Shown: piece by piece, positions 33,973 through 42,455 of the stretch
Numbering within the stretch: position 1 is the stretch's first letter
Layout: every line of letters begins with the position of its first letter
Origin: Syntrophobacteraceae bacterium
GTDB taxonomy: Bacteria; Desulfobacterota; Syntrophobacteria; Syntrophobacterales; Syntrophobacteraceae
Direction of reading: 5' to 3'
Length of the DNA stretch: 44,175 bases
NCBI GenBank assembly: GCA_025454175.1
Contig: JALOOX010000025.1
Span: forward strand, 1 to 44,175
Made by a program: the position numbers and the translations under genes
Notes under the pieces: model-generated
Database searches by the model: none
The model's input: the letters and a program-made list of their open reading frames with translations, nothing else
Told to the model about the DNA's origin: nothing

Positions 33973-34875
33973 ATGAAAGAAGCTCATCCGAACCCGAACC
34001 TCGAAGACCGGAGCCCGAAACCGTCCGCGCCAGCCATCAACCGCGAGGTCAGGCATCTGCTGGGGAAGGCCATTCACCATTACCGGCTCGTCGAGGATGG
34101 GGATCGCATTGCGGTGGCCGTTTCCGGCGGCAAGGACAGCCTGCTGCTCCTGTGGCTCCTGCGGGAGCGCCTGAAGTGGATTCCGGCGCGTTACGACCTC
34201 CTGGCCGTCCACGTGGACCCCGGCTTCGACTCCCGAGCCTCGGAAATCCTCAAGGGATACTTCGAACAGGAAGGCTTCGAGCACCGGATCATCCACACCG
34301 ATCACGGTCTGCGGGCCCACTCCACCGAAAACAGGGAAAACCCCTGCTTCCTGTGCTCCCGACTCAGGCGGAAGGTGCTCTTCGAGACCGCTCGGGAGGC
34401 GGGCTGCGGAAAGCTGGCCCTCGGGCACCACCAGGACGATCTCATCGAGACCTTCATGATCAACATGCTCTACGGAGGTCAGATGGCGGGAATCGTCCCC
34501 CGGCAGCCCTTCTTCGGTGGAGAGATGGTCGTCATCCGGCCCCTGGTGCTGCTTCCGGCCCGAAAGGTCGAGCAGCTCGCCCGGCGCCTGCGGCTTCCCG
34601 TCACCCATAACGCCTGCCCTTCCGCCGATCGCAGCAAGCGGCTGGAAGTGCGGCGCATGCTGGAAGCCCTTTACGACTCCAACGCCAAAATCCGCGGGAA
34701 TATTTTTCACGCCATGAGCAACGTCAACCTGGAATACCTGCCGCCCCCCATCGATGCATCCGGCCATGGGGCTGCAAACCTCATGCAGGTCTGGCTCGAC
34801 AAGGCATGCCTGCCGGGAGGCGGCCGGGCGAATGCCGTCGGGGCGGCCTCGACGCCGGAGCGTGCGCGGCCCTGA
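33973..34875 (+). CDS. ttcA: TtcA-like PP-loop tRNA thiolase family protein
   Basis: 300-residue PP-loop ATP pyrophosphatase. SGGKDS (51-56) binds ATP. Cys125 and Cys128 (NPCFLCSR) plus Cys215 (NACPS) give the three-cysteine pattern that holds the [4Fe-4S] cluster in TtcA, which makes 2-thiocytidine in tRNA. GHHQDDLIET and MLYGGQMAGIVP are further TtcA landmarks. Related PP-loop enzymes modify other positions, so the exact base is not certain. The start at 33973 lacks a clear ribosome site but matches the family; upstream frame overlaps the VWA gene. The last 50 residues are low-complexity. polA follows after 49 bases. Confidence 0.85.
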   Translation: MKEAHPNPNLEDRSPKPSAPAINREVRHLLGKAIHHYRLVEDGDRIAVAVSGGKDSLLLLWLLRERLKWIPARYDLLAVHVDPGFDSRASEILKGYFEQEGFEHRIIHTDHGLRAHSTENRENPCFLCSRLRRKVLFETAREAGCGKLALGHHQDDLIETFMINMLYGGQMAGIVPRQPFFGGEMVVIRPLVLLPARKVEQLARRLRLPVTHNACPSADRSKRLEVRRMLEALYDSNAKIRGNIFHAMSNVNLEYLPPPIDASGHGAANLMQVWLDKACLPGGGRANAVGAASTPERARP

Positions 34876-34924
34876 CGGGGGCCGCCGCGGTCCCAGCCCC
34901 GCCCGTGTTAATAATGGAGGCCCG

Positions 34925-37612
34925 ATGAAGACTCTCTACCTCGTGGATGGAAGCTCTTACATCTACCGCGCGTTTTATGCCCTGGGCCGCTTCAGCAGCT
35001 CCAGGGGACTGCCGACCCAGGCCGTCTACGGCTTTGCAACGATGATGGCCAAGGTGATCCGCGAGAAGAAGCCCGATTACCTTTGCGTGGCCTTCGACGC
35101 TCCTGGCCCGACCTTCAGGCATGAACGATTCGAGAGCTACAAGGCCACCCGCCAGAGCATGCCCGAGGATCTCGCGGTCCAGATCCCATACATCAAGAGG
35201 CTGGTCAGCCTCAACGGGATCCCGCAGCTGGAAATGGAGGGCTACGAGGCGGACGATCTCATCGCCACCCTGACCCGGCGCTCCCACGGACACGGACTCG
35301 AGGTCATCATCGTTTCGGGCGACAAGGACCTTCACCAGCTCATCCGGGACCCGTGGGTCTCCCAGTGGGATCCCCAGAGAGACCGGATCTTCACCGAATC
35401 GTCCGTCGAGGAGAAGCTAGGCGTTAAGCCGTTCCAGGTCCGGGACTACCTGGCGCTGCTCGGCGACAGCTCCGACAACATCCCGGGCGTGAAGGGCGTT
35501 GGCGAGAAGACGGCGCGTCAGCTGATCCGGGAATGGGGCTCGCTGGAAGCCGTCTATGACCACCTGGAAGACATTCCCACTCCTTCCCTTCGGAAGAAGC
35601 TGCGGGAGGGCAGGGAAAGCGCGTTTCTTTCAAGGGAGCTCGTGACCCTGGACCACGATGCTCCCGTGACCGTCGACGTGGCGGAGCTGGAGCCGGCCGC
35701 CGCCGACCTCGCCCACCTGAGAGAGCTCTATGAAGAGCTGGAATTCAAGAGCCTGCTGGAAGCTCTTCCCGAGGAGTCCGAGGCGGGCCGCATCGCCCGC
35801 GGGAGGCCGGAGGCCGAGGCGCCAGAGGCGATGCGCTCCCAGGCCTTCCGCCTCGTTCCCTGCCAGAAGCTCCTCGATGCCGCTTCCGGGACTGCGGGAC
35901 CCGATCCCTGTTCAGTCCGAACGACGGCGGTCGACGGCTCCCCCATGCGGGCCGAGCTGCAGGGAGTTGCCGTGGCCACCACCACGGGAGAGGTGGCTTA
36001 CTGGCGCACGGCCGATGGGATTCGCAGCACATCGGAAGCCATTGGGCCTCAGCTCGATTCCGCCCTTCTCGGCTTCCTCTCGAACCCCCGTATCCCCAAG
36101 GCCGGCGAAGACCTCAAGGCCGCCTGGATTCATCTCCGTCGACAGGGATGGAGCCTGGAGGGCATCGCCTTCGACACCAGGGTTGCCGGGTACCTCCTGG
36201 ACCCCGGAGCCCAGTCCTACGGCGTCGATCGGCTGGCGGGCGAGCATTTGAGGACGACCTCGACGGGACCCGCTCCGGCAGGAGCCGAGGGGGCACCCGG
36301 GCCGGCATCCCCCGAGGAAGCCTGCCGGCTGGCGACTCTTGCCGGCCAGCTCGTCTCTCCCCTGAGAAAGAGCCTCCAGGAGGCTCACCTCCTTGAGCTC
36401 TTCGAGTCCGTCGAGATGCCGCTCGTGAGCATCCTTGCGGAAATGGAGCACCACGGGGTCCTGCTCGACGGCGCAAGGATCGAACAACTGGCCCGCCATT
36501 TCCAGGAGGAAATGGACCGGAAGAAAGCCGTCATTTACGACCTGGCCAAGGAGGAATTCAACATCCAGTCCCCCAGGCAGCTGGCGGCCATCCTGTTTGA
36601 CAAGCTGGGGCTCCGGGTCGTCAAAAAGACCAAGAGCGGCCCGTCCACAGACATGAGCGTCCTCGAGGAGCTTGCCCTGGAGCATCCCCTGCCCGAGCAG
36701 ATCCTCGTCTACCGGAGCCTCGCCAAGCTGAAAGGGACCTATGCCGACACGCTGCCCGGCCTCATCCACCCGGAGACCGGAAGGATTCACACCTCCTTCA
36801 ACCAGACGGCAACCGCCACCGGGCGCCTGAGCAGCTCGGACCCAAACCTGCAGAACATTCCCGTTCGTTCCGATGAGGGCGTCAAGATCCGGGCCGCCTT
36901 CGTCGCGCCCCCCGGCTGTCGGCTCCTCTCGGCCGACTATTCCCAGATCGAATTGCGCATTCTGGCTCACTACAGCCGGGACCCCCATCTCACGGAAGCC
37001 TTTGAAGCCGACGCCGACGTTCATCGTCACACGGCGGCCGAGATGCTCAATATCACGCCTCTCGAAGTCACCCCGGAGATGCGGCGGCAGGCCAAGATGA
37101 TCAATTTCGGCATCATCTACGGCATGAGCGCCTTCGGCCTGGCCCAGCGGCTGCGCATCACGCCGAGGATGGCCAGGACGGCCATCGAACGGTACTTCGA
37201 ACGGTACAGCGGCGTCAGGAACTACATCGATGAGACCGTCGCCAGGGCGCGCTCCCTCGGGTATTGCCAGACGCTCCTGGGCCGGCGCAGGTTCATTCCC
37301 GAGCTCAAGAGCCGAAACCGCAACGTCCAGCAGCAGGGTGAGCGCCTCGCCGTCAATACCCCCATTCAGGGCACGGCCGCCGACCTGATCAAGAAGGCCA
37401 TGATCGACGTCAGCCGCGCACTGAAGGACGAGAAGCTCCGAACGGCGATGATCCTGCAGGTGCACGATGAACTGGTTTTCGAGGTTCCCGACGACGAACT
37501 GGAGAGGATCAAGGAGTTGGTACGCGAGCGGATGGAAGCCGTCTGGCCGCTGTCCGTCCCTCTCAGGGTGGATGTGGGATGGGGAAGAAACTGGGCTGAA
37601 GCTCACCCCTGA
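34925..37612 (+). CDS. polA: DNA polymerase I with degenerate 3'-5' exonuclease domain
   Basis: 895-residue family A polymerase for repair and Okazaki-fragment processing. The 5' nuclease domain (1-290) has YLVDGSSYIYRAFYA and EADDLIATL. The polymerase domain (about 510-895) has motif A DYSQIELRIL (Asp671), motif B RRQAKMINFGIIYG and motif C VHDEL (Asp848). The middle domain (about 300-500) lacks the DxE of the proofreading site: the corresponding segment reads VRTTAVDGSPMR and no acidic DTE pair is seen. An FDT (later Asp) is kept, but the final YxxxD motif is absent. So proofreading is probably lost. The start follows GGAGG by 4 bases. The stop codon abuts a MITE-like repeat. Confidence 0.95.
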   Translation: MKTLYLVDGSSYIYRAFYALGRFSSSRGLPTQAVYGFATMMAKVIREKKPDYLCVAFDAPGPTFRHERFESYKATRQSMPEDLAVQIPYIKRLVSLNGIPQLEMEGYEADDLIATLTRRSHGHGLEVIIVSGDKDLHQLIRDPWVSQWDPQRDRIFTESSVEEKLGVKPFQVRDYLALLGDSSDNIPGVKGVGEKTARQLIREWGSLEAVYDHLEDIPTPSLRKKLREGRESAFLSRELVTLDHDAPVTVDVAELEPAAADLAHLRELYEELEFKSLLEALPEESEAGRIARGRPEAEAPEAMRSQAFRLVPCQKLLDAASGTAGPDPCSVRTTAVDGSPMRAELQGVAVATTTGEVAYWRTADGIRSTSEAIGPQLDSALLGFLSNPRIPKAGEDLKAAWIHLRRQGWSLEGIAFDTRVAGYLLDPGAQSYGVDRLAGEHLRTTSTGPAPAGAEGAPGPASPEEACRLATLAGQLVSPLRKSLQEAHLLELFESVEMPLVSILAEMEHHGVLLDGARIEQLARHFQEEMDRKKAVIYDLAKEEFNIQSPRQLAAILFDKLGLRVVKKTKSGPSTDMSVLEELALEHPLPEQILVYRSLAKLKGTYADTLPGLIHPETGRIHTSFNQTATATGRLSSSDPNLQNIPVRSDEGVKIRAAFVAPPGCRLLSADYSQIELRILAHYSRDPHLTEAFEADADVHRHTAAEMLNITPLEVTPEMRRQAKMINFGIIYGMSAFGLAQRLRITPRMARTAIERYFERYSGVRNYIDETVARARSLGYCQTLLGRRRFIPELKSRNRNVQQQGERLAVNTPIQGTAADLIKKAMIDVSRALKDEKLRTAMILQVHDELVFEVPDDELERIKELVRERMEAVWPLSVPLRVDVGWGRNWAEAHP

Positions 37613-37764
37613 GTACAACTCAGCACAATAGAGTGTCCACCGCTCGAGTCGTCATTCCGGCGGTTATTTAGCCCGAGTCCGCAGAAAAGGACTGGATGCC
37701 GGCCAAAAAACCCCCGGCATGACGAGTGACGAATGGGCATCTCATTCTGTGGAGCTGTACTGAG
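37611..37764. mobile_element. MITE-like repeat, copy 2
   Basis: 154 bp related to the copy at 10341-10493. Shared blocks include GTACAACTC at the left end, GTGTCCACC, GTCATTCCGGC, GGCATGACGAG and CTGTGGAGCTGT at the right end. The left end and the reverse complement of the right end form imperfect inverted repeats, and a hairpin around GGATGCCGG/CCGGCAT lies inside. There is no coding capacity. Its first two bases belong to the TGA of polA (37610-37612). Confidence 0.82.
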
Positions 37765-37825
37765 CGTCCGGCGGGACCAGGGGTGAGCAGGGCTTACCCT
37801 GGTGGAGCGGTGAAGCTCCGATTCC

Positions 37826-37862
37826 AAAAACAAGAGAGCCGCCAAAATGGGCGGCTCTCTTG
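37826..37862 (-). terminator. Rho-independent terminator of the 37890-38189 gene
   Basis: A perfect 13-bp stem (CAAGAGAGCCGCC at 37831-37843 with GGCGGCTCTCTTG at 37850-37862, 6-base loop). Read on the minus strand it is followed by a T-tract (AAAAA at 37826-37830 on plus). Confidence 0.85.
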
Positions 37863-37889
37863 ATATATGCGACCGGGTGTCGGCAAGGA

Positions 37890-38189
37890 CTAGCTGGAGG
37901 TCTTGGCCTTCTCGAGCTCGGAGCGAAGGCGCTCGGCTTCCTGTTTGTACTTCTCGGCTTCTTCCTTGTAGTCAGGGCCGGCGGAGGTCGCGGCAGCTTC
38001 TTCCTGCTTCTTGGGGAATGGGAGCTTGTCCTTGACTTCGTCATATCCGAGATAGGCGGCCATGGCGCCACCAAGCAAGAGCATCAGGGGAACCGCGCCT
38101 GCCAGCAGGTGCAGGAAAGGGCCGAAAAAGGCGAAAATTCCTATGAGCCCCAAAAAAGCTGCCGCTATACCTCCCAAGAAAACCTTCAT
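37890..38189 (-). CDS. Small membrane protein with coiled-coil tail
   Basis: 99 residues with two closely spaced hydrophobic helices (about 4-22 and 26-48), a linker (DEVKDKLPFPKKQEE) and a C-terminal charged helix (residues 70-99) rich in Glu, Lys and Arg that should form a coiled coil. AAGGAGG stands a short distance before the ATG and a strong terminator lies downstream, so it is a complete single-gene unit. No family was recognised. Confidence 0.82.
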   Translation of the reverse strand: MKVFLGGIAAAFLGLIGIFAFFGPFLHLLAGAVPLMLLLGGAMAAYLGYDEVKDKLPFPKKQEEAAATSAGPDYKEEAEKYKQEAERLRSELEKAKTSS

Positions 38190-38673
38190 GATCCTTCCTC
38201 CTTTAACTGATTCAAAACTCGTTTGGAATGACCAACATCGTGGAGAGCCACCGTGCCCGCAGAGCCAGTACGACCGTACACCCTCAATTTACAGGAAAAA
38301 CGGCTACTGCTTAGCACGCCGATACCAAGATTGCAAGACCGAATTTGGTGCCCGCGTGGCAAATGCACACCCAGGAACAAGCTACAGCCCGGTATACAGC
38401 TCAGCTCCGGTTTGATCAAATTGGAATCCAACGGTCCGACCTTCATGCAGTACCTCGTTCCGCTGCGAGTTTTGCATTAGAACCTTTTATGCCCTACAGT
38501 GGAACAACATCCGGGCTCATTTCCCGTTGTAGTGTTAGGAGGAGCTCGAGGCCGAAAAGGTCGTGCGGTATAAGCGCAAGGTCGGGACGTGCCAGCTCCC
38601 GGACTACCCGTTCAGGTACATGCCCGAGAAGTTCCGTGCCTTTCACCAGAGACGTCACCAGCCGAGGAGACAC
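38190..38673. other. Intergenic mosaic upstream of the SulP gene
   Basis: 484 bases without a secure gene. The frame just before the SulP start (about 38535-38673) encodes a protein-like stretch containing RYKRKVGTCQLPDYPFRYMP that matches no SulP N terminus, and TAG codons lie just upstream, so it looks like the tail of a lost gene. No -10/-35 pair was seen that I would defend. Confidence 0.45.
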
Positions 38674-40389
38674 ATGAGCCAGCCCGCAGCTTCCGACCGT
38701 TGGACTTCGAGGGTCGCCCGCATCGCCCCTGGCCTGCCCTCGCTCCTGAGCTACCGCTTCGCCGAGGATTTCCGTTACGACCTTGTTGCCGGGGTCTCCG
38801 TGGCCGCGGTCGCGCTGCCGGTGGCGGTGGCGTACGCCCAACTGGCCGGCTTCGAGCCGGTCATCGGCCTGTATTCAGCCATCCTGCCGCTGGTAGCCTA
38901 CGCGCTCTTCGGCACATCCCGGCAGCTGATGATCAACCCCGACGCATCGGTTTGCGCCATTGTGGCTACCGCGGTAACCCCCCTGGCCGCCGGAGACCAT
39001 GAGCTTTACTGGTCGCTGGCGGTGACGCTCACGTTCCTGACCGGACTGTTCTGCATCGCCGCCAGTCTCCTGCGGTTGGGGGCGCTGGCCGACTTCCTGT
39101 CGAAGCCGATCCTGGTGGGCTACCTCAATGGCGTGGCTATCAGCATCTTTCTCGGCCAGATCGGCAAGATCTTCGGCTTCGCCATCGAGACGGACCACAT
39201 CGTCCCACGCCTGCTGGAGCTCCTGTCCAAGCTGCCGAATACCCACCTGCCCACCCTGCTGGTGGGCGTCGGCGCATTTGTCATCCTGTTCGCCGTCAAG
39301 CGCTTCCTGCCGCGCCTGCCGGCGGCGCTGGTGACCATGATTTGGGCCGGAACCGCAGTGGCCTGGTTCGGTCTCGAAGCGCGGGGCGTCGCCGTGCTGG
39401 GCGAGATCCAGAAGGGATTGCCGCCGCTGCGCGTGCCGACCGTCCCGCTCGAACATCTCCCGTCGCTGCTGGCCAGCGCAGCGGGCGTGGCGCTCGTCTT
39501 GTTCACGAGCGGCATGCTCACCTCACGCAGCTTCGCCGAGAAGAACGGCTACACGGTGGATACCGACAAGGACTTCGCCGCCTTCGGGGCGGCCAACATC
39601 GCCTCGGCGCTGTCACAGGGCTTTGCCGTGACGGGTGCGGATTCGCGCACCGCCATGGCCGACGCCTCCGGCGGCCGAACGCAGCTGACCGGTCTGGTGG
39701 CCGCGGCCACGATTGCCGCGGTTCTGCTGTTCCTGACCGAGCCTTTGAGCTTCGTGCCCATCGCGGCGCTGGGAGCGGTGCTGATCCATGCCGCGCTCGG
39801 CCTGTTCAACGTGCGCACCCTGCAGGGCATCTGGGGCATCGACCGAAAGGAGGTCTTCCTGGCCGTGCTCACGACCTTGGGCGTGGTTGCGGTCGGCGCG
39901 ATCAACGCGATCCTGATTGCGGTCGCCATTGCCCTGTTGCGCTTCGTGAAGTTGACTGCAAGGCCACGGGTCACGACGCTGGGCAGGGTCCAGGGGCTTC
40001 CCGGCTTGCATGCCCTGGATGATTATCCCGACGCGCAGACCTGGCCCGGACTCCTGATCTTCCATTTCGACGGACCCATCACGTTCTTCAACTCCCATTA
40101 TTTCGCGGAGCGCGCCAGGCAAGCGGCCGCGGCAGCGGGGCCCGAACTGCGCTGGTTTGTGCTGGACCTCTCGCCCGTAAGCCTCATTGACGTGACCGGC
40201 ATGTGGGCCATTCGGCGCCTCCGGGAGGACCTGGCAAAGCAGGGCGTGAAGGCCTTTTTTGCCGGCCGCAGGACACAGATCGTGAAGTGGGCTAATGAGA
40301 CCGGCCAGGACCCGGCCAGGATCGAGCAGCGGGCTTTCTCCAACGTCCTGACGGCTGTGGAGGCTTACCTCGAAAAGGCTGCCGGCTAA
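38674..40389 (+). CDS. SulP-family anion transporter with STAS domain
   Basis: 571-residue inner-membrane transporter of the SulP/SLC26 family (sulfate, bicarbonate or other anions). The N-terminal membrane domain (about 25-440) starts with FRYDLVAGVSVAAVALPVAVAY, a SulP signature; GFAVTGADSRTAMADASGGRTQLTG is also typical. The C-terminal STAS domain (about 450-565) has DLSPVSLIDVTGM. The start at 38674 follows GAGGAGA and fits family N termini; an in-frame GTG at 38563 would add 37 residues from the gene remnant upstream. In a sulfate reducer sulfate uptake is plausible, but the anion cannot be read from sequence. It lies in a looser accessory region. Confidence 0.93.
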   Translation: MSQPAASDRWTSRVARIAPGLPSLLSYRFAEDFRYDLVAGVSVAAVALPVAVAYAQLAGFEPVIGLYSAILPLVAYALFGTSRQLMINPDASVCAIVATAVTPLAAGDHELYWSLAVTLTFLTGLFCIAASLLRLGALADFLSKPILVGYLNGVAISIFLGQIGKIFGFAIETDHIVPRLLELLSKLPNTHLPTLLVGVGAFVILFAVKRFLPRLPAALVTMIWAGTAVAWFGLEARGVAVLGEIQKGLPPLRVPTVPLEHLPSLLASAAGVALVLFTSGMLTSRSFAEKNGYTVDTDKDFAAFGAANIASALSQGFAVTGADSRTAMADASGGRTQLTGLVAAATIAAVLLFLTEPLSFVPIAALGAVLIHAALGLFNVRTLQGIWGIDRKEVFLAVLTTLGVVAVGAINAILIAVAIALLRFVKLTARPRVTTLGRVQGLPGLHALDDYPDAQTWPGLLIFHFDGPITFFNSHYFAERARQAAAAAGPELRWFVLDLSPVSLIDVTGMWAIRRLREDLAKQGVKAFFAGRRTQIVKWANETGQDPARIEQRAFSNVLTAVEAYLEKAAG

Positions 40390-40697
40390 GCCGGGGCGGT
40401 GGCCAGCGCCAGGCCAATCGGCCAGGGCTCCTCATCGTCTTCCGCATGCTCGGCGCTGCCAAAGAGCTGGCGATGGGTTTTGAGGGAAAACACCATACCG
40501 AGACCGAGAACGCTTTTGAAGGCCTCGGTGATATCCTTGCCTCCGGCCGTGCCCCCGACGATGTCCCGGCCCCGGATGAAGAACACCTTCGGCTTGTAGG
40601 GCCTGCCGTCCAGAACCGCCTGGATGATGCCACCACCATCCCTTTCGAAAATCGAGATTATATTGAGAAGTGAAGCAGGACCCCGGCTTCAACGATG
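40386..40697 (-). pseudogene. Uncharacterised open frame, possibly a gene remnant
   Basis: An open minus-strand frame of about 100 codons tail to tail with SulP (4-base overlap of stops). It translates as protein-like sequence (GGGIIQAVLDGRPYKPKVFF, GKDITEAFKSVLGLG, EDDEEPWPIG) with GC-rich third positions, but has no ATG or GTG with a ribosome site in its first half; ATG at 40586 would give 66 residues. I do not recognise it. It is either a small gene with an unusual start or a fragment whose 5' end is lost. A TATAAT on this strand at 40663-40658 may be chance. Confidence 0.35.
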
Positions 40698-40769
40698 AAG
40701 GGAGGGGTCCGACACATTCGGGCCTGCGCGCGGGGATGTCCGCGCGCCTACCCGGAAAGGAGCTCTGCC

Positions 40770-41231
40770 ATGGAAATCAAAACCATCCTTTGGCCGACGG
40801 ATTACTCATCGGCCGCGGCGACTGCTGAGTCGTACGTCCTGAATTTGAGTGAGAAGCACGGAGCCCGGGTGCATTTGCTCCATGTTGCCGAGGATCTGAC
40901 CCGGTTCGAGCATTACTGGGGCAGCGGACTGGATGAAAGGCATACCCGCAAAATACGCGAGTTCGTCCTTCGGGCTGCAAAAGAGCGACTGAGGAAGCTC
41001 TGCCAAGACAGGCTGACCCAATGCCCCCGATTCGAGGTGCACGTCACCCGGGGTGATCCACCCAGGGAAATAGTGGAACTGGCGAAAGAAATCGGGGCCG
41101 ATGTCGTTGTCATGGCGACCACCCATGACACCAAGGGCAACTTCCCTTTTGACTGCGTCACGGAGAAGGTTTTGAAGAGCTCGGCGGTGTCTGTCCTGAC
41201 CATCAATCCCAGGACTTACGGCAAGAGCTGA
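40770..41231 (+). CDS. Universal stress protein (UspA family)
   Basis: 153-residue UspA-fold protein. It begins with KTILWPTDYSSAA, typical of the first strand and loop, and ends with GADVVVMATTHDTKG..CVTEKVLKSSAVSVLTI, where the phosphate-binding loop and last strands lie. The G-x2-G-x9-G(S/T) ATP motif is imperfect here, so nucleotide binding is uncertain. AAGGAG lies 8 bases before the ATG. It sits about 380 bases downstream of SulP on the same strand, followed by a SnoaL-like gene, in a region of apparently stress- or niche-related genes. Confidence 0.92.
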   Translation: MEIKTILWPTDYSSAAATAESYVLNLSEKHGARVHLLHVAEDLTRFEHYWGSGLDERHTRKIREFVLRAAKERLRKLCQDRLTQCPRFEVHVTRGDPPREIVELAKEIGADVVVMATTHDTKGNFPFDCVTEKVLKSSAVSVLTINPRTYGKS

Positions 41232-41328
41232 TTTTTTGACCAATGCCGGTCATCACGGAATCCGCATGATCAACCAGCAAGACCGGTCAAGAACCGGAGC
41301 CGAATGGCTTCGTGAAAGGAACCGCGCA

Positions 41329-41733
41329 ATGGATAACAAGGAACTGGTTCGTCTGGGTTTTGAAAAAGGGTGCAACCTGCATGATACGGAAGGGGCGGCG
41401 GAGTTGATCAGCGAAGACTATATGCTGCACGATCCTTCACAGCCTGACTTTCCGGGCGGTCGTGAGGCCTTCAAGGCGATGTGCAGCGGTTTTATGGAAG
41501 CGATACGGGACGCCTCCTGCACCATCGAGGATCAAATCGAGGAAGGTGACAAGGTGGTGACAAGGTTCACATTCTCAGGGTGTCAAATGAAGGACCTGCC
41601 GGACATTCCGTCGAATGGTGGATGCTTCACTGTGAGCGGGGTCACCATCAGCCGGGTGGCTGACGGCAAGATCGCGGAAGAATGGATGTACATGGACGAG
41701 ATTGGCATGCGAAGGCAGCTCGGGGCCTCATAA
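41329..41733 (+). CDS. SnoaL-like/ester cyclase-type NTF2-fold protein
   Basis: 134-residue cone-shaped NTF2-like protein resembling SnoaL-type cyclases. EDYMLHDPSQPDFPGGREAF is the hallmark loop and WMYMDEIGMRRQLG the C-terminal strand. SnoaL enzymes cyclise polyketides, but most relatives in non-producing bacteria have unknown substrates. The start at 41329 follows AAAGGA by 9 bases; an upstream in-frame start at 41236 adds 31 non-homologous residues. It is about 98 bases after the UspA gene. Confidence 0.85.
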   Translation: MDNKELVRLGFEKGCNLHDTEGAAELISEDYMLHDPSQPDFPGGREAFKAMCSGFMEAIRDASCTIEDQIEEGDKVVTRFTFSGCQMKDLPDIPSNGGCFTVSGVTISRVADGKIAEEWMYMDEIGMRRQLGAS

Positions 41734-41973
41734 GCTGCTCGTCCCAAGGGTTCCGGGATTCGATCCACGGATTCCGGCATGTGCTTCTGCCCCGACGCCA
41801 CCAAGGTGGAATCGAGGGGGCTTTGCAGTGCCGGGCGGCTGCGGACGATACGAGCCTTCTGGAGGAGAATCCAGAGGGCTCTAATCGTTTGTGATTTCGG
41901 TTACTGTCTGGAGATGGCTTCAGCGAAAGGAGGACCCATCATTGATCTTGCATCTGTCCGGCCCGACTGCGCC

Positions 41974-42240
41974 CTATGACGCGGGCGTTTCTGCTCTGCC
42001 GTAGAACCCGGAGCATTCCCAACGCTTCTGAATGGCTTCCCACATGGCGAAGTCGTAGAGAGCGGCAATGCCCACCAGAACGTAGAAGGTTCTGGTCAGG
42101 GCCGGCATACTTCCAAGAACCCACGCTATCAGGTTGAATTCAAAGAGTCCCATCAGCGCCCAACTGATGCCGCCCATAAAGACCAGAACCGCTGCAGCCA
42201 TATCCAACACCTTCATAAAACTGATTTGTTTCGCAGCCAT
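41974..42240 (-). CDS. DUF378-family small membrane protein
   Basis: 88 residues with two membrane helices (about 9-32 and 45-66). LDMAAAVLVFMGGISWALMG and LTRTFYVLVGIAALYDF are the DUF378 signatures. The role of this family is unknown. AGGAGGT lies just before the ATG. A promoter with consensus TTGACA and a 15-bp perfect palindrome lie upstream, suggesting that it is individually regulated. The C-terminal 20 residues are polar. Confidence 0.85.
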   Translation of the reverse strand: MAAKQISFMKVLDMAAAVLVFMGGISWALMGLFEFNLIAWVLGSMPALTRTFYVLVGIAALYDFAMWEAIQKRWECSGFYGRAETPAS

Positions 42241-42260
42241 TGGTGTACCTCCTGCTGAAA

Positions 42261-42275
42261 ATGCGCACTGCGCAT
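42261..42275. promoter_or_regulatory. Operator-like palindrome ATGCGCA-C-TGCGCAT
   Basis: A perfect 15-bp inverted repeat between the inferred promoter and the ribosome site of the DUF378 gene, suited to a repressor or a short 5' hairpin. Confidence 0.4.
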
Positions 42276-42302
42276 CGGGATTCTTCGGAGTGTCTTAATG
42301 TT

Positions 42303-42330
42303 ACGATAACGACAGGCGGAGAAGTGTCAA
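42303..42330 (-). promoter_or_regulatory. Candidate sigma70-type promoter for the DUF378 gene
   Basis: On the minus strand TTGACA (6/6) at 42330-42325, a 16-base spacer and TATCGT (4/6) at 42308-42303; about 60 bases from the start codon. Confidence 0.5.
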
Positions 42331-42455
42331 GCAATCCAGCAGAGGTCGGCACCAGGGGGGACAATGCTGTCGTATGCATTTCCACCCCTCAATCCCAGCG
42401 CAGCCAAACGGTTTGATTCCTGGTCATCACGACCCGCGCTCCCATAGGTCCCCCC

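Noticed and set aside
35912..37618. 568-codon minus-strand frame within polA
   Set aside because: Antisense to conserved polymerase motifs; no recognisable protein features.
38563..38673. GTG start giving SulP 37 more residues
   Set aside because: The added stretch does not resemble SulP N termini and GTG lacks a good ribosome site, while GAGGAGA precedes the ATG at 38674.
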